Under the pieces are notes generated by a model, which saw nothing but the letters and a program-made list of their open reading frames with translations, searched no databases and was not told the origin of the DNA. Shown here in pieces: positions 1-6,702 of a DNA stretch of 11,016 nucleotides. Numbering within the stretch: position 1 is the first letter of the stretch; each line of letters opens with the position of its first letter. The DNA is from Actinomycetota bacterium (GTDB lineage: Bacteria > Actinomycetota > Actinomycetes > Nanopelagicales > Nanopelagicaceae), in assembly GCA_009699765.1 (NCBI GenBank), contig WLNN01000034.1, positions 1-11,016 of the forward strand, written 5' to 3'. A program made the translations under genes and the position numbers.

Positions 1-1712
1 AGGGCAACAGATGCTGCAAGTTGTGGTGTGTAAGCACTAAACCATGCAGATGCATTTGATTGTGATGTTCCAGTCTTTCCCGCTGCGGGGCGACCAAGTG
101 CAAGAGCTGCAGCGCCGGTTCCGCCATTAACAACTGATTTCAGCGCGTAGGTTAGATCTGCCATTACCTCTTTACTAAATACTTCTTGAGTTTGGGCTTT
201 GCCTTGGTAGAGCAGGCCTTTGTTAGGGCCAATTACCTGAGCAATCATGTAAGGCTTTGAATAAACACCGTTTGCTGCAAATGTTGCATATGCATTTGCA
301 ACATCAATTACATGCGGACTGGCAACACCGAGTGAAACAGAGGGTGTTGGCATCATCGCAACTGCCTCGGGAATTCCAGCTCTTCGCGCTACATCAACAA
401 CTCGGTCTAAGCCAGCTTTAATTCCAAGTGGAACATAGATGGTGTTGATTGAATGTTGTGTTGCTGTCATTAAATCAACTTGACCCCAACCTTCATTGCC
501 ATAATTACTAACAAGATAAGGCTTTCCTAAATCATCAAATGTTTGTGGTGAATCACCATTCCACATTGATGTAAGTGGAATTCCTTGCTCTAGCGCGGCA
601 ACAAGTGCGAAGGGTTTAAAAGTTGATCCAGCTAATGCGATTGATTGCGTTGCATCATTTAATTGGCGCGTTACATAGTCTTTTCCACCATACATCGCCA
701 CGATTTCACCAGTACCTGGTCGAATTGCAACAAGTCCTATATGAAGATTTGCAGGTGCATTAGCTGGAGTTAATTTATTTACAGCATCTACTGCAGATTG
801 CTGTGGTCTTTGTTCCAGTGTGGTCTTAATGACATACCCGCCGACCATCAACTGCTCACTTGTAAATCCAAGTTTGCTTAATTCTTTCTGTGCCGCATCA
901 ATGATGTAGCCCTTAGGGCCGCTAAGTGATCCGCCAGCGGTGCGTGGAGCAACTGCGGGCATCTTCGCCGCTGCGGCTTCTTTCTCGGTAATCCACTTTT
1001 GTTCCAACATTCCTTGAATTACATAATGGAAGCGTGCTTCAAGTCTTTTCGCATTACGTTCCTTCTGGGCCTTATCGCCATAAAAAGGATCATATAAACC
1101 TGGTGATCTCAAAATACTTGCGATCACCGCGGATTGAGAGATTGAGAGCTGGTTCGCGTTGCGATTGAAGTATTGCTGAGCAGCTGTTTGCACACCGTAA
1201 GAACCGCGACCGAAGTAAATAGTATTGAGGTAATTCTCGAGAATTTGATCTTTTGTCATTGCATTCTCTAACTTAAGAGAAATGACAAGTTCTTTAATCT
1301 TTCGTTGAACACTTCGCTCTGGAGTTAAGAAAGCGGTCTTTGCATATTGCTGAGTAATTGTAGATCCGCCACGGCCCTTTCCAAGAGTTAATACATTTGA
1401 AAGAATCGCTTGGCTAATACCGGTAATGCTAAATGCTCGGTTAGAGTAAAAATTTCTATCCTCCGCAGCCATCACCGCGTAACGAAGACGAAGCGGAATT
1501 TTTGCAAGCGGAAGTATCTGTCGGTTCTGCGCACCGATGCGACCAATCTCAGAACCGTTCGAGTATTGAATTACTGTTGCTTGACTATTTACATAAGCAT
1601 TGGGATCTGGGATATCGACAGTAAACCAAGCGAGCGCGAAGAGGGTGGAGCCTGCGACAAAGGCAAAACCTCCAAGAAATACTGCTGCGCGAATTAGCTT
1701 GGTTTTAATCAC
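1..1712 (-). CDS. Class A penicillin-binding protein (glycosyltransferase/transpeptidase), C-terminus cut by window edge
   Basis: This bifunctional enzyme polymerises lipid II into glycan strands and crosslinks the stem peptides outside the membrane. About 570 residues are present. A short cytoplasmic tail and one membrane anchor (about residues 8-30) come first. The GT51 glycosyltransferase domain follows, with the catalytic-Glu motif EDRNFY (E84), GGSTITQQ (115-122), RKIKE (137-141) and an ILENYLNTIYFG stretch. The transpeptidase domain has all three motifs: STFK (Ser363, Lys366), SIN (Ser421-Asn423) and KTG (546-548). The frame is open to the window start, so only the region after KTG is missing; whether a PASTA or other tail follows cannot be seen. 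The GTG start overlaps the stop of the upstream DUF5318 gene as GTGA, which implies translational coupling. A GGAAA run sits directly against the start, too close for a normal ribosome site. The gene order resembles that of mycobacterial ponA1, but orthology to ponA1 rather than another class A PBP is inferred. Confidence 0.95.
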   Translation of the reverse strand, partial: MIKTKLIRAAVFLGGFAFVAGSTLFALAWFTVDIPDPNAYVNSQATVIQYSNGSEIGRIGAQNRQILPLAKIPLRLRYAVMAAEDRNFYSNRAFSITGISQAILSNVLTLGKGRGGSTITQQYAKTAFLTPERSVQRKIKELVISLKLENAMTKDQILENYLNTIYFGRGSYGVQTAAQQYFNRNANQLSISQSAVIASILRSPGLYDPFYGDKAQKERNAKRLEARFHYVIQGMLEQKWITEKEAAAAKMPAVAPRTAGGSLSGPKGYIIDAAQKELSKLGFTSEQLMVGGYVIKTTLEQRPQQSAVDAVNKLTPANAPANLHIGLVAIRPGTGEIVAMYGGKDYVTRQLNDATQSIALAGSTFKPFALVAALEQGIPLTSMWNGDSPQTFDDLGKPYLVSNYGNEGWGQVDLMTATQHSINTIYVPLGIKAGLDRVVDVARRAGIPEAVAMMPTPSVSLGVASPHVIDVANAYATFAANGVYSKPYMIAQVIGPNKGLLYQGKAQTQEVFSKEVMADLTYALKSVVNGGTGAAALALGRPAAGKTGTSQSNASAWFSAYTPQLAASVA

Positions 1713-2158
1713 TTTCCAAGATTACCGTTGAAATCATCATCCTCGAGGGTTCGTTGACGACGTGGTGGCCGCCTGAAAGTTCCGTCGCCTAATAAGTAGG
1801 TTGCACAGAGGTGATTCCATGAACATTCACGACAAACTTCAACGATATAGACGGAGAACTCACCAAACTCCTTCTCCATCTCAATCAATTCTGCTGGGCT
1901 CTTAATGCGACCTGAGAATTGACCGAGCTGATCACCAAATGTGTATCGCAGCTCAACAAGTGAATCTTTCTTACAGACAGGACAGTTGCGACCAGCTTTC
2001 TCTCCGTGAAATTTTGCTGCACGCATCAAATATGGGTCAGCATCACAAGCATCGACAACTCCACGAAAGAGTGCGAGAAGTGTTGCGCGCTTATCAAGTG
2101 AATAATCGATGAACCCACGCTGTGTACGAGGGTTAGGAGTTCTTACCTGACTGGCCAT
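1709..2158 (-). CDS. DUF5318 family protein, putative zinc-ribbon
   Basis: A small cytoplasmic protein of 149 residues with no signal peptide or membrane segment. It has two cysteine pairs that could bind one metal ion: CPVC at 59-62 and CREC at 109-112, with a further Cys at 118. The N-terminal segment with RGFIDYSLDKRATL and the spacing of the two pairs fit the actinobacterial DUF5318 family, whose function is unknown. The mycobacterial relative also sits directly upstream of a class A PBP gene, and the 4-bp overlap here repeats that linkage. The ATG has no Shine-Dalgarno sequence but lies 7 bases after a TATTCT box, so the transcript is probably leaderless. A role alongside the PBP is inferred from context only. 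The acidic C-terminal tail (LEDDD) is probably disordered. Confidence 0.85.
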   Translation of the reverse strand: MASQVRTPNPRTQRGFIDYSLDKRATLLALFRGVVDACDADPYLMRAAKFHGEKAGRNCPVCKKDSLVELRYTFGDQLGQFSGRIKSPAELIEMEKEFGEFSVYIVEVCRECSWNHLCATYLLGDGTFRRPPRRQRTLEDDDFNGNLGK

Positions 2159-2175
2159 GGCGAGAAGAATATTCT
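2147..2175 (+). promoter_or_regulatory. Candidate promoter for the MFS transporter
   Basis: A -35-like CTGACT (2147-2152, four of six matches to TTGACA) is followed after 17 bases by a TANNNT box TATTCT (2170-2175). The likely start site near 2182 would give a leader of roughly 18 bases before the GTG at 2200. The -35 box lies inside the first codons of the divergent DUF5318 gene. This is motif reading only. Confidence 0.45.
2166..2171 (-). promoter_or_regulatory. Candidate -10 box giving a leaderless DUF5318 mRNA
   Basis: Read on the minus strand this is TATTCT, followed by the seven bases TCTCGCC and then the ATG at 2158. That spacing would place transcription start on the A of the start codon. 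No ribosome-binding sequence precedes the ATG, and leaderless genes with a TANNNT box at this distance are common in actinobacteria. No good -35 is visible. The box forms half of the palindrome at 2166-2175 and overlaps the -10 of the opposite gene. Confidence 0.5.
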
Positions 2176-2199
2176 CTTTCTTAGCAATACGCTTCTCGT

Positions 2200-3486
2200 G
2201 TGCAGATTAAAAGTCACTCCTTCTGGCAGTTGATTGTCGATAGACGTCTGCGCCCTTTACTTCGCACTCGTTGGACTGGGCAATTCACCGATGGAATATT
2301 TCAGAGCGCACTGGCTTCCTTTGTACTTTTCTCACCCGAGCGTCAAGCATCGGCAATAAATGCCGCGGTTGCATTTGCAGTTGTCTTACTTCCATATAGC
2401 GTCGTCGGCCCAATGGTTGGCACGCTCCTTGATCGATTCTCACGTCAGCGAGCAGTGCTCTTCTCTAATCTCACTCGTTCACTCACGCTTATCTATATTT
2501 CGCTTCTCATTTTCCAGGGACGAACCGGAGTTGAATTAACAATCGTTGTTCTCATTGCCTTTGGTGTGAATCGACTTATCTTGGCTGGACTCTCTGCAGG
2601 TCTCCCACTTGTTGCTCCTAAAGAATCTCTCATTGCAGCTAATGCCCTTGCGGTCACCGGCGGATCTGTCTTTGTTGTTCTTGGTGGTGGACTGGGCTTA
2701 TTAATTAGGCGTTTTACGGATGCGATTGCCACGGCTGATCATGCTGATGGTTATCTCATTCTTGCCGCCGCCGCCGGTTACATGGGCGCAGCTTTATTTG
2801 CAGCAATGATGAAAAAATCTGAAATCGGCCCTGCTCCACACCAAATTCGTAAGGGTTCAATTACAGAAGGTTTTATTGAAGTTCGTGAAGGGTTTAGATT
2901 TTTGGCGATGCACAAGGATGCCGCTCGTGGAATTCTTGCAACCGCAATCCATCGCGGCGGAATCACAGCGCTAACCCTGACTGCGATGTTATTAGAGCGA
3001 AATACATTTAATGATCCATCAAATAGTGATGCAGGCCTTGCTGGGTTAAGTATTGCACTCTCATGCGCCGCGGTTGGATTTACTATTGGAGCGCTTATCG
3101 CACCCATGGGTGTGCGTTGGACAGGACGCCATCGGTGGATGCGACTTTCAATGTTCGCTGCAACTTTGGGAACATTGATTCTTGTTATTGACCGCACTCA
3201 AATTTTGTTATGTGCTGCCGCATTTACAACTGGTCTTTTTGGTCAGAGCGTTAAAGTGACAAATGATGCACTTGTGCAATCAAAGATTAGTGATGAGTTC
3301 CGCGGACGTGTCTTTGCAGTTTATGACGTTGTAGTAAATGCATCGATTGTTATCTTTGCAATTACATCAGCTTTGCTGTTACCGCAGTCAGGTGATTCTT
3401 GGTTGGTTCCCGCTCTTGTTGGAGCAACATACTTACTTGTAGCTGGAGTCGTCTTACGTCCTGCTAAATTTTTTCTTAAGGGTTAA
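2200..3486 (+). CDS. Major facilitator superfamily transporter
   Basis: A 428-residue integral membrane protein with about 10-12 hydrophobic helices, close to the usual MFS length. After an N-terminal cytoplasmic stretch and a first helix near 33-50, loop 2-3 carries the MFS motif A-like GTLLDRFSRQRAVL (74-87), with the conserved Asp and basic residues. A second basic loop with WTGRHRWMRLS follows the midpoint, and SDEFRGRVFAVYD appears in the C-terminal half; this segment recalls MFS_3/EntS-type exporters. The substrate cannot be read from the sequence. It starts with GTG at 2200, the first possible start after the divergent promoter; no clear ribosome site is seen. The gene is monocistronic, divergent from DUF5318 and convergent with the CCA enzyme gene. 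An MFS gene near the DUF5318/PBP pair occurs in other actinobacteria, so this looks like core rather than acquired content. Confidence 0.88.
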   Translation: MQIKSHSFWQLIVDRRLRPLLRTRWTGQFTDGIFQSALASFVLFSPERQASAINAAVAFAVVLLPYSVVGPMVGTLLDRFSRQRAVLFSNLTRSLTLIYISLLIFQGRTGVELTIVVLIAFGVNRLILAGLSAGLPLVAPKESLIAANALAVTGGSVFVVLGGGLGLLIRRFTDAIATADHADGYLILAAAAGYMGAALFAAMMKKSEIGPAPHQIRKGSITEGFIEVREGFRFLAMHKDAARGILATAIHRGGITALTLTAMLLERNTFNDPSNSDAGLAGLSIALSCAAVGFTIGALIAPMGVRWTGRHRWMRLSMFAATLGTLILVIDRTQILLCAAAFTTGLFGQSVKVTNDALVQSKISDEFRGRVFAVYDVVVNASIVIFAITSALLLPQSGDSWLVPALVGATYLLVAGVVLRPAKFFLKG

Positions 3487-3496
3487 GCAATAACCA

Positions 3497-4954
3497 CTAA
3501 TCACTTCGACGGTTCGAGCGGGCACGACTAGTCCACCATTGCATAAGCTCTTCTGTTGCTTTCGCTTCTCCAAGTGGGCCGTGTTCCATCCGAAGTTCCA
3601 TTAAGAAATCTAAAGCTTTGCCAACATCTGCAGACGGTTTAATTCCAAGTAATTGCATCACTTGTGCGCCATCGAGATCTGGACGAATCTTTGAAAGCTC
3701 TTCCTTCTCCATCAAATCTGCTATGCGCGCCTCAAGTCCGTCATATATGCGAGAAAGACGTTCTGCCTTCTTTACATTGCGGGTAGTGCAGTCAGCGCGG
3801 GTGAGCACATGAAGATGTGTAAGTAATTCGCCGGCATCGCGCACATATCTACGAACCGCAGAGTCAGTCCATTCGCCATCGCCATAACCATGAAAACGAA
3901 GGTGTAGTGCAACAAGTGTTTCGACAGCTTCAATCGTCTCGTTATCAAAGCGCAGCGCTTTTAAACGGCTCTTTGCAAGTCTTGCACCAACAACTTCATG
4001 GTGATGGAATGAAACACCACCACCCTCAATCAGATTGCGGGTCTTTGGTTTTCCAATGTCATGCAGAAGCGCTGCTAATCGATTGATTAAGTCTGGACCA
4101 CCGAGACGATCTTCTTGTGTAATCGCCTGCTCTAGAACTGTTATTGAATGCTCGTAAACGTCTTTGTGGTGATGGTGCTCATCAACTTCAAGGCGCAATT
4201 TAGGGATTTCTGGAATCACGTGTTCTGCAATTCCAGTATCAACCAGGAGAGTAATACCGATACGTGGATTCGGTGACATTAACATTTTTACAAATTCATC
4301 ACGCACTCTCTCGGCGGAAATAATTGAGATACGTCCACTCATATCTTTCATGGCGGTGACTACTTCTTCATCCAATGTGAAATTGAGTTGGCTAGCAAAA
4401 CGCGCAGCGCGCATCATTCGTAATGGATCATCTGAGAAGGATTGTTCTGCACTTGCTGGAGTTCGGATTATTTGCTGCGCTAAATCTTCAATACCATTAA
4501 ATGGATCAATAAATTCTGGAACATCAGTTGTGAGTTCGAGCGCCATTGAATTAATTGTGAAGTCGCGACGTGATAGGTCGCCTTCAATATCATCTCCAAA
4601 TTGAACATCTGGATTTCGTGAATCTTCATCGTATTTCTCGGTGCGATATGTTGTTACTTCTACAGTTGTGTCATCGCGCTTTGCAGCAATAGTTCCAAAT
4701 TCAATTCCTGTATCCCAAACATTATCTGCCCATGCTTTTAGAATCTTCTTGCTTTCTAGTGGATGCGCATCAGTTGTGAAATCAAGATCGTTTCCAAGGC
4801 GGCCAAGGATTGCATCACGTACTGGTCCGCCCACGAGGGCAAAGCGGTACCCCTTCGCCTTAAAGGCGGTCGCGAGCATCGATGCGAGCGGCGCGCGCTC
4901 AACGAGGGTCGCCAAAGCGAGCTCTCGCCCCAAATTACTTTTCGCATTGCTCAC
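3497..4954 (-). CDS. cca: CCA-adding tRNA nucleotidyltransferase
   Basis: This enzyme adds or repairs the 3'-terminal CCA of tRNAs using CTP and ATP without a template. With the start used here it has 485 residues, about normal for the actinobacterial form. The class II nucleotidyltransferase head shows LVGGPVRDA (40-48) and the metal-binding DLDFTTD (56-62). RRDFTIN (129-135) and DPLRMMRAARFA (176-187) follow, typical of the ATP/CTP-recognition region. The C-terminal half has an HD-type phosphohydrolase domain with HHHHKDVYEHS (from 260) and HDIGKP (298-303). I chose the GTG at 4954 because family similarity begins just after it and because a longer frame to 5080 would run through the divergent NUDIX start. 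Relatives in this neighbourhood are sometimes labelled pcnA; the combination of motifs favours CCA addition. The gene ends 10 bp from the converging MFS gene. Confidence 0.93.
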   Translation of the reverse strand: MSNAKSNLGRELALATLVERAPLASMLATAFKAKGYRFALVGGPVRDAILGRLGNDLDFTTDAHPLESKKILKAWADNVWDTGIEFGTIAAKRDDTTVEVTTYRTEKYDEDSRNPDVQFGDDIEGDLSRRDFTINSMALELTTDVPEFIDPFNGIEDLAQQIIRTPASAEQSFSDDPLRMMRAARFASQLNFTLDEEVVTAMKDMSGRISIISAERVRDEFVKMLMSPNPRIGITLLVDTGIAEHVIPEIPKLRLEVDEHHHHKDVYEHSITVLEQAITQEDRLGGPDLINRLAALLHDIGKPKTRNLIEGGGVSFHHHEVVGARLAKSRLKALRFDNETIEAVETLVALHLRFHGYGDGEWTDSAVRRYVRDAGELLTHLHVLTRADCTTRNVKKAERLSRIYDGLEARIADLMEKEELSKIRPDLDGAQVMQLLGIKPSADVGKALDFLMELRMEHGPLGEAKATEELMQWWTSRARSNRRSD

Positions 4955-4962
4955 AATAGATA

Positions 4963-4968
4963 AGCCTA
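4963..4968 (-). promoter_or_regulatory. Weak candidate -10 box upstream of cca
   Basis: On the minus strand this reads TAGGCT (fits TANNNT), eight bases before the GTG at 4954. No Shine-Dalgarno sequence precedes that GTG, so a leaderless or near-leaderless transcript is plausible. The -35 region has no recognisable match. Confidence 0.35.
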
Positions 4969-4972
4969 CTGT

Positions 4973-4982
4973 TGCAATTGCA
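4973..4982. repeat. 10-bp perfect palindrome centred in the cca/NUDIX divergent spacer
   Basis: TGCAATTGCA is a perfect inverted repeat with no loop. Its axis (between 4977 and 4978) lies at the midpoint of the 45-bp spacer 4955-4999, between the two candidate -10 boxes. It could be an operator for a dimeric regulator acting on both genes, but a 10-bp palindrome alone can arise by chance. Confidence 0.35.
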
Positions 4983-4987
4983 TCGCG

Positions 4988-4993
4988 TACTCT
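4988..4993 (+). promoter_or_regulatory. Candidate -10 box for a leaderless NUDIX operon transcript
   Basis: TACTCT fits the TANNNT -10 consensus and is followed by six bases (TACTCC) and then the ATG at 5000. There is no ribosome-binding sequence, so transcription probably starts on the initiation codon. No -35 match was found at 16-18 bases upstream. This would drive the NUDIX-DUF6049-murJ string. Confidence 0.5.
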
Positions 4994-4999
4994 TACTCC

Positions 5000-5599
5000 A
5001 TGACCCCGGCACCTAGTGCGGGCAGCGAAGGCACGAAAAAGAAGCGTAGGCGCAAGCGCCCAACGCATCGCTCCCCACAAAATTCACCTACTCAAGAGGG
5101 TGGGATAGATAAAAGCAAGGCCCCCGCAAAGAAGGATGCTCTTGCGCGCCCATATGCAAAACGTGTTGATGAGGTAAGTGCCGGCGGGCTTGTTGTTGAT
5201 AACACTGGAAAGTTGGGACTCCTGATTGGTCGTCGCGATCAGAAAGATACTTCCGGTAAAAAAATTCTCTGGTCACTTCCTAAAGGGCATATTGAAGAAG
5301 GTGAAACTCCAGAAGAAGCGGCGTTACGAGAAGTTGCCGAAGAAACGGGAATTACGTCTGCAATCGAAAAATCACTTGGCGTAATTGATTTTTGGTTTAT
5401 GGCGGGCGGAAAGCGAATTCATAAGACCGTGCACCACTATTTATTCCGAGAGAGTGGTGGCTTACTCGCTGCACAAGAGAGCGAAGTTGATGAAGTTGCA
5501 TGGTTTCCTCTCGGGGAAATAATTGAAAAATTGGCGTACCCCGATGAAAAGAAATTAATCGCGCGCACAAATGCCACTAAAGAACTTGAAGCGCTATGA
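5000..5599 (+). CDS. NUDIX hydrolase with basic N-terminal tail
   Basis: A 199-residue cytoplasmic hydrolase of nucleoside-diphosphate-linked substrates. The NUDIX box is complete at 96-118: G96, E102, R110-E111, E114-E115, G117 and I118 match GX5EX7REUXEEXGU, so the magnesium-binding glutamates are intact. The fold starts near VSAGGLVV (59-66). The first 55 residues are low-complexity and very basic (KKKRRRKR near 13-20), and may contact RNA, DNA or another polyanion. The same position in mycobacteria is held by a MutT-like gene, but the substrate cannot be assigned here. The ATG is probably leaderless. The stop overlaps the next ATG as ATGA, so DUF6049 translation is likely coupled. It is divergent from cca, a pairing conserved in actinobacteria. 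Confidence 0.9.
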   Translation: MTPAPSAGSEGTKKKRRRKRPTHRSPQNSPTQEGGIDKSKAPAKKDALARPYAKRVDEVSAGGLVVDNTGKLGLLIGRRDQKDTSGKKILWSLPKGHIEEGETPEEAALREVAEETGITSAIEKSLGVIDFWFMAGGKRIHKTVHHYLFRESGGLLAAQESEVDEVAWFPLGEIIEKLAYPDEKKLIARTNATKELEAL

Positions 5600-6702
5600 A
5601 AAAAATAGTTGCGCTTTTCTTAGCCTCTGCAACGATTCTTATCCCAATTCCTTCAGCCTCTGCAGCAACTCCTGTAATAAGAATTACCGATATTCCTCAC
5701 CGTAATTTTGATGGAACGTTTCGCGATAATGAATTGGCAACAACGCTTACTCCTGCTGGGCGCCTCGGTAAGGCACTATTCGGTGCGCAAAAGGCAGCTA
5801 CTTGGGTAATTGATGCACACCTGATTGATGAAGTTATAGATATGTCCGATGGATACACTTTTGAGGGTAAAGAAGATCCGATAGGTGCCGAAGTTGCCCT
5901 CACTTGGTTACAAGAATTACGAATTGCCACAGTAGGCAATCCGATAGTTGCGTTGCCTTACGGAAACCCCGATGCATCACTTACTCGCCGTCTTGCTCCG
6001 AGTGAAATTAAATACTATTTGGCTATAGGTGCTGAAAAGCTAGAGAAATTCTTCGGTCGGACCGTTATCTCCCAAAATGGGTGGAGTACCGGAAAATCCC
6101 GCTTGGCTTCTGAATATCAAGGCTTCTACCGCTCAGAACGTGTGCTTTTACTTGGACTAAATAAGGTAATTGACGTGCCTGAGATTGGTGAGCTCCGCCA
6201 GCGTTTGGGAATTTTGCTAAACCCGATGCTCAGTTATGAAGATCGTGCTTACTTCTCGTACTCAGCACGTGATGCTGTTCGCAAGATGAGTGGCAAACTC
6301 AAAGTTGTTTCTGGTCGCTACCAACTTACCTCTAAAACAGTGAAGGTTCCGCTAACGCTTGTAAATAAATTTGAATCTGCAACGACAGTTAGTCTCTCTT
6401 TAATTCCCATGAATTCGCGTGTGCAAGTTCAGAATCTCGTAAATATTACCTTGCCTCCAAAGTCACAAATTCAGATTGCAGTCCCATTTACTGTAATCGC
6501 TTCTGGAAATACTTTGGTAGTCGCCCAATTTATGACACCGCAAGGTGATCGCATAGGTGAAACTTCGAAACTTAATCTCTCTCTTACTGTGATTGACTCT
6601 CGTGTTGCTTGGTTTACAACCGGTGCGGCAATTTTGCTCTTCCTTGGTGCGGTCGCACAATCTGTGCGACGCATACGACGAGGCCGTCATGAAAAACAAT
6701 GA
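5596..6702 (+). CDS. DUF6049-type secreted membrane-anchored protein, shortened
   Basis: A type I membrane protein of 368 residues with no known biochemical role. The signal peptide is residues 1-23 or 1-24 (KK, hydrophobic core, Ala-Ser-Ala cleavage site). The extracellular part contains ATWVIDAHLIDEV (68-80) and ALPYGNPD (119-126), which resemble hallmark segments of the actinobacterial DUF6049 family. A beta-rich Ig-like domain spans about 236-333. One membrane helix (about 337-355) follows, and then a basic cytoplasmic tail (RRIRRGR). Family members elsewhere are usually about twice as long (roughly 700-800 residues, from memory). The missing part appears to be an N-terminal beta domain, since mature-protein homology begins almost at the signal peptide. 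It overlaps NUDIX by 4 bp and murJ by 14 bp. Its place directly before murJ in many actinobacteria suggests an envelope role, which is an inference. Confidence 0.8.
   Translation: MKKIVALFLASATILIPIPSASAATPVIRITDIPHRNFDGTFRDNELATTLTPAGRLGKALFGAQKAATWVIDAHLIDEVIDMSDGYTFEGKEDPIGAEVALTWLQELRIATVGNPIVALPYGNPDASLTRRLAPSEIKYYLAIGAEKLEKFFGRTVISQNGWSTGKSRLASEYQGFYRSERVLLLGLNKVIDVPEIGELRQRLGILLNPMLSYEDRAYFSYSARDAVRKMSGKLKVVSGRYQLTSKTVKVPLTLVNKFESATTVSLSLIPMNSRVQVQNLVNITLPPKSQIQIAVPFTVIASGNTLVVAQFMTPQGDRIGETSKLNLSLTVIDSRVAWFTTGAAILLFLGAVAQSVRRIRRGRHEKQ

Noticed and set aside
1231..1244. The 14-mer TAATTCTCGAGAAT, identical to 10671-10684
   Set aside because: Here it encodes part of the ILENYL motif of the PBP. 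A repeated 14-mer is roughly a coin-flip event in a window of this size, so the match is not evidence of a shared regulatory site.
1410..1697. Open frame of 95 codons on the plus strand
   Set aside because: It is antisense to the PBP glycosyltransferase domain, whose motifs are clear, and its own translation resembles nothing I recognise.
2763..2776. GCC triplet run in the MFS gene
   Set aside because: It encodes an ordinary alanine stretch in a membrane helix and is too short to be a meaningful repeat.
3481..3495. Possible bidirectional terminator (GGTTA-loop-TAACC) between the converging MFS and cca genes
   Set aside because: The stem has only five pairs, is A/T-rich and has no T-run immediately after it on either strand.
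4955..5080. N-terminal extension of the CCA enzyme on the minus strand up to an ATG at 5080
   Set aside because: The extra 42 codons are Arg/Ala-rich, do not resemble the family and run through the start of the divergent NUDIX gene; the GTG at 4954 gives the normal length.
6593..6688. 32-codon upstream extension of murJ
   Set aside because: It lies in the coding end of DUF6049, has no ribosome site, and the MurJ N-terminal helix begins just after the ATG at 6689.
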